32,822 nucleotides of DNA, from positions 1 through 32,822 of the forward strand of contig JAIRZF010000250.1 in NCBI GenBank assembly GCA_031267385.1, read 5' to 3'. Source of the DNA: Dysgonamonadaceae bacterium (lineage in GTDB: Bacteria > Bacteroidota > Bacteroidia > Bacteroidales > Azobacteroidaceae). Positions 22,995 to 31,101 of the stretch are shown here, one piece after another; positions within the stretch are counted from its first letter, which is position 1, and every line of letters begins with the position of its first letter. Under the pieces are notes generated by a model that worked only from the letters and a program-made list of their open reading frames with translations, was not told the origin of the DNA and ran no database searches. A program made the position numbers and the translations under genes.

Positions 22995-24197
22995 TACCGC
23001 GCGATCGAGGATACCTATCTTTTTCAGGCATTTTTCCATCCTGTCCAGGGCGATGTCTAATTGCTCGAATGTGTGCGTAGCCATCAAAGAGAAACGAATC
23101 AATGTATCTGATGGAGCAACTGCGGGAGCAACCACCGGATTTACAAAAATTCCCTGATTGAACAGTTCGGTAGTGATGTAGAATGTTTTCTCATTGTTCC
23201 TGATGAAGATCGGAATGATAGGAGTAGAGGTGTGACCGATTTCACAGCCCATACTGCGTAACCCATCCAATGCATAGTGAGTCAGTTTCCAGAGATTTTC
23301 CATTCTTTCCGGCTCGCTTACCATAATGTCGAAAGCTGTACTGGCAGCTGCTGTAGCAGCAGGCGTGTTACTTGCGCTGAACATATAAGAGCGGGAGTTG
23401 TGGCGTAAGAAATCAATGACTTCCTGATCTGCTGCAATGAATCCTCCGATAGAAGCCAGAGATTTGCTGAAAGTACCCATGATCAGGTCTACATCCGGAA
23501 GAGCATTGTAATGATCTGTGGCTCCGCGTCCCTGGCGTCCTAAAACGCCTATCCCGTGAGCTTCGTCGACCATGACATTGGCATTGTATTTTTTTGCGAG
23601 GCGAACAATTTCCGAAATATTGGCTGTATCGCCTTCCATACTGAAGACTCCGTCGACAACGATCAGTTTCACTTTGTCCGGAACACATTTCTGCAGTTGT
23701 TGCTCCAACGACTGCATATCGTTGTGTTTGAATTTCAATTTATGGGAGAAAGATAAACGATGACCTTCGATGATCGAAGCATGGTCAAGTTCATCCCAAA
23801 GGATATAATCTTCGCGTCCGGTGAGGCATGAAACGACGCCTAAATTGACTTGAAAACCCGTGGAATAGGTAATGGCATCGTCTTTTCCTACAAAGTCAGC
23901 TAATTTTCTTTCCAGTTCGAGGTGAATATCCAGCGTTCCGTTAAGGAAACGGCTTCCGGCCATACCGGTACCATATTTTTTTGTTGCCGCAATTGCCGCT
24001 TCTTTTACTCTGGGGTGATTGGTTAATCCTAAGTATGCGTTTGAACCAAACATCAGAACTTTTTTCCCATTGATGACGACTTCCGTGTCCTGATCGCTTT
24101 CAATAGCCCGGAAATAAGGGTAAATACCTGCGGCTTTAGCCTGTTTGGACCTTAGGAGAACATCATTTTTACTTAGTTTGTCGATAAGAAGGTTCAT
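22986..24197 (-). CDS. spt: Serine palmitoyltransferase (alpha-oxoamine synthase family)
   Basis: 403 residues, a PLP-dependent alpha-oxoamine synthase. The PLP lysine is K245 in GTFSKSLASIGGF; DEAHGIGVLG (211-220) holds the PLP-contacting Asp and His, and ELDHASI (H139) stacks on the ring. The wording NAYLGLTNHPRVKEAA, GTGMAGSRFLNGTLDIHLELERKLA and the close resemblance to the Bacteroides and Porphyromonas enzymes support serine palmitoyltransferase, the first step of sphingolipid synthesis (serine plus palmitoyl-CoA giving 3-ketosphinganine). 2-amino-3-ketobutyrate CoA ligase or KAPA synthase are the alternatives, but neither threonine nor biotin genes are nearby. It is divergent from a lipid kinase gene. 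Confidence 0.82.
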   Translation of the reverse strand: MNLLIDKLSKNDVLLRSKQAKAAGIYPYFRAIESDQDTEVVINGKKVLMFGSNAYLGLTNHPRVKEAAIAATKKYGTGMAGSRFLNGTLDIHLELERKLADFVGKDDAITYSTGFQVNLGVVSCLTGREDYILWDELDHASIIEGHRLSFSHKLKFKHNDMQSLEQQLQKCVPDKVKLIVVDGVFSMEGDTANISEIVRLAKKYNANVMVDEAHGIGVLGRQGRGATDHYNALPDVDLIMGTFSKSLASIGGFIAADQEVIDFLRHNSRSYMFSASNTPAATAAASTAFDIMVSEPERMENLWKLTHYALDGLRSMGCEIGHTSTPIIPIFIRNNEKTFYITTELFNQGIFVNPVVAPAVAPSDTLIRFSLMATHTFEQLDIALDRMEKCLKKIGILDRAVLV

Positions 24198-24298
24198 ATT
24201 AAAATCAGAATGTCAATGTTAATATCAAATTATTAAAATTGCCGCTTTTTTTCTTACATTTAACAGCGAAAAACACCAGCTCAGAAAAAAGCAGGCTG

Positions 24299-24306
24299 CA
24301 AAGATA
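24299..24306 (-). promoter_or_regulatory. Putative -7 promoter box for spt
   Basis: Reads TATCTTTG on the minus strand; a GTTT at the -33 position is 19 bases away. The leader to the spt ATG would be about 100 bases, long enough to hold regulatory RNA structure, though I see no clear fold. Confidence 0.55.
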
Positions 24307-24364
24307 AACAAAGTTTTGATATTGGAAACAATTCCAGTTAATTTTTTTTATAAATGAATACACT

Positions 24365-24372
24365 TATCTTTG
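24365..24372 (+). promoter_or_regulatory. Putative -7 promoter box for the lipid kinase, decides the start codon
   Basis: TATCTTTG with a TTTT at the -33 position (24342-24345, 19-base gap). The box lies inside the ORF as called from 24354, so that ATG would be upstream of transcription start; the ATG at 24387 is the real candidate. Confidence 0.6.
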
Positions 24373-24386
24373 TATCCGAAATTAAA

Positions 24387-25358
24387 ATGAAAACAATACG
24401 CTTCATCATTAATCCAATATCAGGAGTTGGTCCGAAGGATAAAATCCCGAAACTCGTGAAAGAACTTTTCACTTCTGATAAATTTAAGGTGGATATCGTT
24501 TTTACAGAATACGCAGGCCATGCCCGCGAACTGACAAAAAAAGCGGTATCCGAGTCGATTGATTGTATTGTTGCTGTGGGAGGAGATGGCACCGTAAATG
24601 AAATTGCCGGAAACATGGTGCATACTTCATCTGTGTTGGGAATTATACCTGCCGGTTCGGGAAATGGCCTGGCAAGGGATCTCCGGATACCATTGGATAC
24701 AAAAAGGGCGATGGAGGTTATTCAAAAAGGAGCTGTCACGCAAATAGATTATTGTAAAGCCAATAAACATTTTTTTTTCTGTACTTGTGGCGTTGGTTTT
24801 GACGCCCTGGTCAGCGAGCGTTTTTCCGGAGGCAAGCACCGAGGGTCGTTATCTTATATGAAAAGTATTATTTCGGAGTACACAAAATTTCGTCCCGACG
24901 AGTACGAGATAGTATTGGATGATGAAGTGATTAAAGATAAAGCATTCCTGATTACTTGTGCAAATGCTTCTCAGTATGGATACAATGCTTATATTGCCCC
25001 ACAGGCAAATATTTCGGACGGGAAAGTCGATGTCGTGATTATTTCGTCGGTTCATCCGGTGGAGGCGGGACCAATGGCAATTCAACTGTTTACAAAAAAA
25101 ATAGATAAAAACAATCGGTTGACTTGCAGGAGTTCGCAAAAAGTAATCATAAAAAGGCAGAAATCCGGTTTAATGCATATCGACGGAACGCCGGTAAAAA
25201 TGGGACGGAAAATAACAATCAGAGTTATCAATGCCGGTTTGAATGTAGTTGTGCCGCTGAAAGGAGGCATGGAATCGCCGATGCAGGCGCAAATACATGA
25301 TATTCAGTCGTTTTTTCAGGAATTGGGACATTGGGTGGGAGATCTTACTTCTTTGTGA
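24387..25358 (+). CDS. Diacylglycerol/sphingoid-type lipid kinase (DAGK catalytic family)
   Basis: 323 residues from the preferred ATG. FIINPISGVG at the start, AVGGDGTVNEIAG (GGDGT at ~65-69, ATP and catalytic region) and IIPAGSGNGLARDL (~87-100) are the defining motifs of the DAGK/YegS/sphingosine kinase family. The C-terminal beta-sandwich domain holds the usual VIISSVHPVEAG and LMHIDGTPV motifs. It phosphorylates a lipid hydroxyl with ATP. Its head-to-head position with serine palmitoyltransferase allows a sphingoid base or ceramide as substrate; diacylglycerol or undecaprenol are also possible. The ORF track start at 24354 is rejected because a promoter box lies within it. A weak hairpin plus T-run follows. 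Confidence 0.88.
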   Translation: MKTIRFIINPISGVGPKDKIPKLVKELFTSDKFKVDIVFTEYAGHARELTKKAVSESIDCIVAVGGDGTVNEIAGNMVHTSSVLGIIPAGSGNGLARDLRIPLDTKRAMEVIQKGAVTQIDYCKANKHFFFCTCGVGFDALVSERFSGGKHRGSLSYMKSIISEYTKFRPDEYEIVLDDEVIKDKAFLITCANASQYGYNAYIAPQANISDGKVDVVIISSVHPVEAGPMAIQLFTKKIDKNNRLTCRSSQKVIIKRQKSGLMHIDGTPVKMGRKITIRVINAGLNVVVPLKGGMESPMQAQIHDIQSFFQELGHWVGDLTSL

Positions 25359-25370
25359 AAACAAAAATAT

Positions 25371-25393
25371 AATCGTCGAATGTACGATTTTTT
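25371..25393 (+). terminator. Weak rho-independent terminator after lipid kinase
   Basis: AATCGT and ACGATT form a 6-bp stem with a 7-base loop, directly followed by a T-run. The stem is short and AT-rich, so termination may be partial, but the position between the kinase gene and the wza-type gene fits. Confidence 0.4.
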
Positions 25394-25443
25394 AGAATTG
25401 TGCGTTAGTATATAAAACATTTTTACGTATTATATTATCATAT

Positions 25444-26271
25444 ATGAAAAAAGAAATTATATTTTTATTTTTTGTTACAGTACTGTTTTTTTCTTGTCAA
25501 TCCGTACCCAAAAACATTACTTATTTCCAGGATTTGGATCGTGATGGCGGACGCTCTGTAACTGAAGTCAATTATGTTGAGTATGAACCGCGCATCAAGA
25601 ACAGTGACGTCCTGATGATTACGGTTTCTTCCCCTACTCTGAATCAGGAAGAAGTCGCTCAATTCAATTTGCCTACGACTTCATATCTGGCGCCTGGAGA
25701 AAAAGTCTCCGTGCAAAGTACGACCTTGCAGACTTATATTGTAGATAATGAGGGAATTGTGAATTATCCCGTGATTGGCAGAGTGAAAGTGGGAGGTCTT
25801 ACTTTATCCAATGCTATTGATACAATAACAAACCGGGTAGCCGAATACATCGAACATCCGATTGTCAACATGAATATCCTGTCTTTTAAGGTTTCTGTCA
25901 TGGGAGAAGTACGTAATCCGGGGCCTATTGTTGTTGAGAACAGTCGTATCTCTATTTTGGATGCGATAGGGGCGGCAGGAGACCTTACCATATTCGGAAA
26001 CCGGAAAAACGTAAAATTGATACGTGATAATAACGGGAAATTGGAAACTGTTTATTTGGATTTGACTTCTTCAAAAGACCTGTTTTCATCAGGATATTTT
26101 TATTTGCAACAGAATGATGTGATATATGTTGACCCGAATGATACCCGTAAAAAAGACAGTAAGTACGGACAGTCCAGGGCTTATAGTTTATCGGCGATCG
26201 GTTCGATTACCGGCGTTGTGTCGTTCGTTGCATCAACTATACTCACAATTATTTCCATCACTAGAAAATAA
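25444..26271 (+). CDS. Polysaccharide export outer membrane lipoprotein (Wza-like)
   Basis: 275 residues. A lipoprotein signal ends at Cys18 (LFFSC). The Poly_export domain follows (YEPRIKNSDVLMITVSS ... YIVDNEGIVNYPVIGRVKVGGLTLSNAIDTI), then a SLBB-type domain (VSVMGEVRNPGPIVVENSRISILDAIGAAGDLTIFGNRKNVKLIRD). A hydrophobic C-terminal helix (SIGSITGVVSFVASTILTIIS) is the usual outer-membrane-spanning or anchoring segment. It forms the outer membrane channel for capsule or exopolysaccharide. It is the first gene of a three-gene export/polymerisation module. I see no clear TAnnTTTG box upstream, so its control may differ from that of other genes here. Confidence 0.92.
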   Translation: MKKEIIFLFFVTVLFFSCQSVPKNITYFQDLDRDGGRSVTEVNYVEYEPRIKNSDVLMITVSSPTLNQEEVAQFNLPTTSYLAPGEKVSVQSTTLQTYIVDNEGIVNYPVIGRVKVGGLTLSNAIDTITNRVAEYIEHPIVNMNILSFKVSVMGEVRNPGPIVVENSRISILDAIGAAGDLTIFGNRKNVKLIRDNNGKLETVYLDLTSSKDLFSSGYFYLQQNDVIYVDPNDTRKKDSKYGQSRAYSLSAIGSITGVVSFVASTILTIISITRK

Positions 26272-26291
26272 AGCTTAAATAAATCACTATT

Positions 26292-27902
26292 ATGAGTGAA
26301 AATAAAGAAAAAAGTGAATTTGAATTGATTCTGGATTTGTTAAAAAACTGGATCAGACATTGGTATTATTTTGTTATAGGAATTTTTTTCTGTGGCTTAA
26401 TAGGCGGAATTTATTATAAGTTGAAAACTCCCGAATACGAGATACTTGCCAAAGTAGTCCTTCGTTCGGAAGACAGTAATGGGGGATTTTCCGGTATGTC
26501 GCTTATGAAAACGCTTGGTATTGGTAAAAGTACGCCGGGCAGTAATGTGGAAGATGAGGCCATTATTATGGCGTCGCACGGCCCTGTGAAGAAAATGATC
26601 CGGGAATTAAGCCTTAACAAGAATTATACTTTGTTGAAATATTGGGGAATTAAAAAGAAAAGCCTTTATGATAAGACCCCGGTAACAATTGGTTATGCAG
26701 AAAACTTTACCGATACGATTAATGCCGTCATTTTTGCGGACGTATCCGTAAATGGGGAAAAAGCAACCATCAAAATGAAAGCCAATAAGGAAACATTGGG
26801 CAAGTTTAAATTTGATAAATTGCCGGCTATCGTGAACACCTGTTATGGCGACTTTACATTCGATAAAACTCCATATTTTAGTGATTATGGAAAATCATTT
26901 AAAGTGAAGATAGTTGTTTATGGAGATGATCTTCAGTCCGAAATTTATGGAGGGATATTGAATATTGAGGAAGAGAGGAAATCGTCTGACATCATCCATT
27001 TAAAGCTTATTGATGATAATATAGACCGGGGGAAAGATATTCTGAAGCGTATTATCCAGGTTCATAATGTTGAATATGCAAAAGAAAAATCATTATTGGG
27101 AAATCATACCGCCGAATTTGTTGACAGTCGCCTGGATGAAGTAAAAACCGAATTGGATCAAACGGATGCGGAAATCCGGGTATTCAAAGAAAAGTATGGA
27201 ATAACCGATCCGGTTGTCGATGCTGAAGGATATATGAACATGTCGACAGAGTTAACTCCTCTTTTAATCAGCGCTCAAACGCAATTGGAAGCCGTCCGGT
27301 TGCTGGATACTTATTTATCGGTTCCTGAGAATGAGTATGCCCAAATTCCGTATGTCCTGGTAAGCGGGGCGGAAGAATTGACAAAAGCCATTATTGTGTA
27401 CAATGAGGAATTATCAAAAAGAAGTGAGATGTTCCGGAATGATAAAAAGAAGACTCCCGTATCTAAAAGTTTTGATATTCAATTGAATGCCTTGCGGGAA
27501 AACTTGATTTTGGCTTTGAAAAATACTCGGAGAGGGGTAGAAATATCCGTAAATCATCTGGAAAAGAAACAGGCTGAATTGATCGGCAAGATGAGTGAAT
27601 ATCCTGTTATGGAAAAAACGTTCCTGGAATTAAAACGCAATCAGGAATTGAAGCAGGCCCTTTATCTTTATTTACAACAAAAAAGGGAAGAGACGATCAT
27701 GAATTCGGTTACCGTCAATTCAAAGTTGAGAACTATAGACGAGCCGTACCCCTTGAATAAGCCTGCAGCTCCGAGCTTATTTAAAATCATGTTGATCATT
27801 ATATTCTTTGGAGGGATTGTTATTCCGTTATCAGCAATTAGTTTGGAACCTTATATTCTTGCCGGCAGGAAAAGAAAAGAAGAAGATAAAGAAGGTAAAT
27901 AA
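26292..27902 (+). CDS. Chain-length determinant protein, Wzz/Wzc-like without kinase domain
   Basis: 536 residues. A first membrane helix (HWYYFVIGIFFCGLIGGIYY, ~residues 18-38) and a second near the C-terminus (SLFKIMLIIIFFGGIVIPLSAISL) enclose a large periplasmic part rich in coiled coil (TAEFVDSRLDEVKTELDQTDAEIRVFKEKYG; GNVR-type region around YPVMEKTFLELKRNQELKQALYLYLQQKREE). There is no Walker A/B tyrosine-kinase domain and no tyrosine-rich tail. It controls polymer length and bridges the inner membrane polymerase and the Wza channel. It lies 20 bases after the wza-like gene and 26 bases before the wzy-like gene. Confidence 0.92.
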   Translation: MSENKEKSEFELILDLLKNWIRHWYYFVIGIFFCGLIGGIYYKLKTPEYEILAKVVLRSEDSNGGFSGMSLMKTLGIGKSTPGSNVEDEAIIMASHGPVKKMIRELSLNKNYTLLKYWGIKKKSLYDKTPVTIGYAENFTDTINAVIFADVSVNGEKATIKMKANKETLGKFKFDKLPAIVNTCYGDFTFDKTPYFSDYGKSFKVKIVVYGDDLQSEIYGGILNIEEERKSSDIIHLKLIDDNIDRGKDILKRIIQVHNVEYAKEKSLLGNHTAEFVDSRLDEVKTELDQTDAEIRVFKEKYGITDPVVDAEGYMNMSTELTPLLISAQTQLEAVRLLDTYLSVPENEYAQIPYVLVSGAEELTKAIIVYNEELSKRSEMFRNDKKKTPVSKSFDIQLNALRENLILALKNTRRGVEISVNHLEKKQAELIGKMSEYPVMEKTFLELKRNQELKQALYLYLQQKREETIMNSVTVNSKLRTIDEPYPLNKPAAPSLFKIMLIIIFFGGIVIPLSAISLEPYILAGRKRKEEDKEGK

Positions 27903-27928
27903 ATTATTCTATCATTTAGCTCTCCAGA

Positions 27929-29275
27929 ATGGCAATTATTTTTATATTCCTGATCCTTTATGCGTGGTATTTATATTTGCGCGGGAAGAAAGTGTATGCA
28001 CTTCTGATTTTTTATTTTTTTGCATCCTGGGGATTTCAGATCATTCCGGAGGAAACAATGTCTCTAATGCCCGGTTTTTCAAAGGGGCAAGATTATGCAT
28101 TGATCTTGATTGGGGGTTGTGTCGGTTTTGATTTCTTATTTGTCAAGGGTCGTTATTTTAAGCGGGATACATTTTCTGTTTATTTGTTACTCTTTTTTGC
28201 CTTTTTACTGGCTTGTGTGTTATATAGCCGGTTCACGGTCGGATGTAGCTGGAGTGACATTCTGCGAGTCAGCCGGTTATACATGTTGTTTGTCTCCTAT
28301 TTCGTTTTCAGGAATATGACTAAAGAGGAGCTAAATAAGCTACTTAATATTATTTACCACATAACCATTATTCAGTCGTGTATTTATATATTGCAGGTTA
28401 TATTGTCTGTAGAGATATTGAACACAATGAGTCATTCCGTGATTACCATTGGAGATTGGAAAATAATGCGTTACTACAATCAGCCGTTAGCTTTGTATTT
28501 TGCAGCGTTTATGTCGATTTATAATCCACCGTCCAAAGGCTTGCTCAGAGTATTTGCAATCGTTGTTTTTTCCCTGTCCATCCTTTTGGGATTCAATCGA
28601 AGTTCTACCGGTTTGTTTGTTCTTGCCCTGTTTTTAGGCTATATACTCCGTTTGCCTAAAGTGAAACAAATAAATGTAACTCTTATTGCCGTTGCCATAA
28701 TGATTCCCGTCATCGCCGTTGTCGGACATAATTTTGTCAAGTCGAGAACTTATCAGGATTTCAAAGCTGTGGCCGAAGGCCGGTTTGCCGATGCTAATGT
28801 GGAATTATATATAATGTACAATTCTACTTTTGCATATCGTGTCGGGCACCTTTTTGAACGCATCCATTATCTGGATGAAAATCCTCAGGCGCGTTTGATG
28901 GGGCCCGGCCTCATTGCGGAAGATTCACCCATGGCAGGACAGTTCAATTTTATATTGGGATTACAGAATACTTCAGGAAACATTTATCAATTGGAGACGT
29001 CAGATATAACCTATTCGGTCTTGTTGATCCGGTTCGGATATCTGGGGACTGTTCTGTTTGTGATGATGTATTTTTACATGATATATTTTTTCTTTAAAAA
29101 GAGGTCGAATAAACATGCTTTTGCATCTTTTCTGTTTATGTTCCTTACCCTGGGAGTCTCTTTCTTTTCTTCGAACCTGATGATTTCGGTGTATTTTATA
29201 ATACCGCTCCTTATGATGAACCTTATCAATAAGGAGATGAAATCTGAAACTGATTCGATTGAAAAGAAAAAATAA
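27929..29275 (+). CDS. O-antigen/exopolysaccharide polymerase or ligase (Wzy/WaaL-like)
   Basis: 448 residues with about 10-12 membrane helices and one large loop in the second half (VKSRTYQDFKAVAEGRFADANVE ... LMGPGLIAEDSPMAGQFNFILG), the layout of Wzy polymerases and O-antigen ligases. The motif GFNRSSTGLFVLAL before the loop resembles the conserved R-S-G/T region of the family. Its position next to wza- and wzz-like genes favours a polymerase joining repeat units on undecaprenyl diphosphate in the periplasm. Sequence alone does not separate polymerase from ligase. Confidence 0.82.
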   Translation: MAIIFIFLILYAWYLYLRGKKVYALLIFYFFASWGFQIIPEETMSLMPGFSKGQDYALILIGGCVGFDFLFVKGRYFKRDTFSVYLLLFFAFLLACVLYSRFTVGCSWSDILRVSRLYMLFVSYFVFRNMTKEELNKLLNIIYHITIIQSCIYILQVILSVEILNTMSHSVITIGDWKIMRYYNQPLALYFAAFMSIYNPPSKGLLRVFAIVVFSLSILLGFNRSSTGLFVLALFLGYILRLPKVKQINVTLIAVAIMIPVIAVVGHNFVKSRTYQDFKAVAEGRFADANVELYIMYNSTFAYRVGHLFERIHYLDENPQARLMGPGLIAEDSPMAGQFNFILGLQNTSGNIYQLETSDITYSVLLIRFGYLGTVLFVMMYFYMIYFFFKKRSNKHAFASFLFMFLTLGVSFFSSNLMISVYFIIPLLMMNLINKEMKSETDSIEKKK

Positions 29276-29276
29276 T

Positions 29277-29307
29277 TTTGTTGACATGTTCTTTTTTTCT
29301 AACTTTG
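29277..29307 (+). promoter_or_regulatory. Strong sigma-ABfr-type promoter of the HU-SPOR gene
   Basis: TTTG at 29277-29280 and TAACTTTG at 29300-29307, separated by exactly 19 bases. It is the best promoter match in the window. The start codon follows 4 bases after the -7 box, implying a leaderless or nearly leaderless mRNA. Confidence 0.7.
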
Positions 29308-29311
29308 CAAC

Positions 29312-30277
29312 ATGCAAAAAGAATTCCTTCATTTGGCTTATTTATTAACAAAGCATGAATGTGTAACACTTCCGGGCTTTGGTGCATTTGTGGTGCAACC
29401 TGTTCCTTATTCGGAAATCCGGATTCCAGGTTCGTTCCCGGCTCGTGTTTTTTCTTTAAGTTTTAATCCGGAATTATCTCATAATGACGGATTGTTGGTG
29501 AGTTCCATTCAAAAGGAGCAGCAAATCTCATACAATGAGGCCAATTTGAAGGTCAACCGATTTGTGGGAGATTTGTCCCGGAAATTACTACAGCAGGAAA
29601 TTTTTATTCCCGGTGTAGGGAAATTGCACCTGATGGGAGGTAGAATTGTCTTTTCTCCGGATGATTTTTTGAGCTGTAATGCTTCAAATTACGGTTTAAC
29701 TAATTTCTTCATGCCTTCTTTGAGTGATTTGTCCCGCGAGGTCATCAGGGCGCCGTTTAACAACAAGGGAATAATCAGGGCTGTGACTTCAGCAGCTGCA
29801 GTTGCGGTGTTGTTTCTTGTGTTTTCTACTCCATTAAGCGATTATCAGGCTCAAACCCAGAGCGCTGCAGTAATTTCGCTTAAAAGGGAAGAAGCAAAAA
29901 CCTTAGAGATGCTGACTGAAGATTCATTGTCGGAAGAAATTTTGTCTAAAAACACTGTTTCTGTGGAAAATTTTACTCAAAACAAGGTAGAAGAAACTGT
30001 TGTTGAATCTGAAACAGCGATTTTAAACCCTCAGCCGAATTCCCGTAGTTATTTCATTGTAATAGGAAGTTTGCCGTCTTTGCAGACCGCTCAAGATCAA
30101 TTAAGACAGGTCAAAACGAAGTTTAATTCTGCAGATATTGTAGGAAATGGAGAACGTTTTCGTATTTATGTCGGGAAATTTTCCGATAAAAAAGAAGCCG
30201 AATCGTATCTTGAAACGTTCAGAGATGCAAATCCGGACTACAAGAATGCCTGGTTGCTTTCTCAGAAAAATGTGTAA
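29312..30277 (+). CDS. HU-domain/SPOR-domain cell envelope protein
   Basis: 321 residues. The N-terminal ~130 residues (HLAYLLTKHECVTLPGFGAFVVQ ... FIPGVGKLHL) resemble the HU/CCDC81-like domain found in Bacteroidota SPOR proteins. A membrane helix follows (AVTSAAAVAVLFLVFS, ~155-170), then a Ser/Thr/Glu-rich periplasmic linker, and a C-terminal SPOR domain (SYFIVIGSLPSLQTAQDQL ... FRIYVGKFSDKKEAESYLETF), which in other bacteria binds denuded septal peptidoglycan. The layout would link a cytoplasmic DNA-binding-like domain to the division site. No in-frame ATG lies nearby downstream, so the start is fixed. It has its own promoter and lies just before rpsP. Confidence 0.88.
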   Translation: MQKEFLHLAYLLTKHECVTLPGFGAFVVQPVPYSEIRIPGSFPARVFSLSFNPELSHNDGLLVSSIQKEQQISYNEANLKVNRFVGDLSRKLLQQEIFIPGVGKLHLMGGRIVFSPDDFLSCNASNYGLTNFFMPSLSDLSREVIRAPFNNKGIIRAVTSAAAVAVLFLVFSTPLSDYQAQTQSAAVISLKREEAKTLEMLTEDSLSEEILSKNTVSVENFTQNKVEETVVESETAILNPQPNSRSYFIVIGSLPSLQTAQDQLRQVKTKFNSADIVGNGERFRIYVGKFSDKKEAESYLETFRDANPDYKNAWLLSQKNV

Positions 30278-30306
30278 AACAATTTTCAGGTTTCAATTAT
30301 TTGTTG

Positions 30307-30314
30307 TACCTTTG
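30307..30314 (+). promoter_or_regulatory. Putative -7 promoter box for rpsP
   Basis: TACCTTTG with TTTTC at the -33 position; it lies 41 bases upstream of the rpsP ATG. Confidence 0.6.
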
Positions 30315-30355
30315 CACCCGCTAATACGAATTTCAAATTAACAAAATTATTAAAA

Positions 30356-30979
30356 ATGGCAACTAAGATCAGATTGCAAAGACATGGTCGCAAAGGGTAC
30401 GCGTTTTACCACATCGTGATCGCAGATAGCAGGGCTCCACGTGATGGAAAATTTATCGAAAGGATCGGTTCGTATAATCCGAATACCAATCCTGCTACAA
30501 TAGATTTGAATTTCGACAGGGCTTTGTATTGGCTGCAAGTAGGCGCTCAACCTACAGATACAACTCGTAACATTCTTTCTACTCAAGGAGTTTTGTTGAA
30601 AAAACATTTATTGGGAGGTGTTGCAAAAGGTGCATTCTCAGAAACGGAGGCTGAAAAGAAATTCGAAGCTTGGGTCACTACAAAACAGTCCGTTTTGAAT
30701 GCTGTAAAAATTAAAGACAGCGAAGCTGCGAAAGCTGATGCGAAAGCTAAATTAGATGCTGAAAAAATTGTGAATAAAGTCCGTGCTACTGCTTTAGCTG
30801 AAAAACGTACTGAGGTTAAGACTACCGCCGCAGAAGCGGAAGTTGTTGCCGTAGAAGAAATTCCTGCGGAAGAAGCTGTTGCTGAGGCTCCGGTTGCAGA
30901 AGTTCCAGTTGAAGTTCCGGCAGTTGCAGAAGCCCCTGCAGAGGAAACTCCGGTTGCAGAAGTTCCGGCAGCAGAGTAA
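30356..30979 (+). CDS. rpsP: 30S ribosomal protein S16 with long acidic tail
   Basis: 207 residues. The first ~80 match S16 ([43 protein letters not shown] ... [21 protein letters not shown]), which helps assemble the 30S subunit. A Bacteroidota-type extension follows: a basic alanine/lysine helix (~115-160) and a terminal ~45 residues made almost only of A, E, V and P (AEAPVAEVP-like units). A 19-base stretch (ctccggttgcagaagttcc) is repeated exactly at 30888-30906 and 30948-30966 in the tail. The gene has its own promoter and a strong terminator and is probably monocistronic. Confidence 0.96.
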   Translation: MATKIRLQRHGRKGYAFYHIVIADSRAPRDGKFIERIGSYNPNTNPATIDLNFDRALYWLQVGAQPTDTTRNILSTQGVLLKKHLLGGVAKGAFSETEAEKKFEAWVTTKQSVLNAVKIKDSEAAKADAKAKLDAEKIVNKVRATALAEKRTEVKTTAAEAEVVAVEEIPAEEAVAEAPVAEVPVEVPAVAEAPAEETPVAEVPAAE

Positions 30980-31002
30980 GCATCGTCGCAGTTTAGAAAT
31001 AG

Positions 31003-31038
31003 AAAACTCCGGGATTATAATTTCCCGGAGTTTTTTTT
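31003..31038 (+). terminator. Strong rho-independent terminator after rpsP
   Basis: AAAACTCCGGGA (31003-31014) pairs fully with TCCCGGAGTTTT (31023-31034) around an 8-base loop and runs into eight T. It separates rpsP from the downstream flippase gene. Confidence 0.92.
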
Positions 31039-31101
31039 GCAAAAAGCTTTTGAATAACATTCCAGGGTTTATAATAATTGACCTCTCCTTTCGTTTGTAT
31101 T

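Noticed and set aside
24354-24386. Upstream ATG of the lipid kinase ORF as start
   Set aside because: A promoter -7 box lies within these codons and the family's conserved N-terminus begins at 24387.
24770-24778. T9 run inside the lipid kinase as a frameshift or decay signal
   Set aside because: The frame continues intact through conserved motifs (KHFFFCTCG then GVGFDAL) and no functional reason for slippage is apparent.
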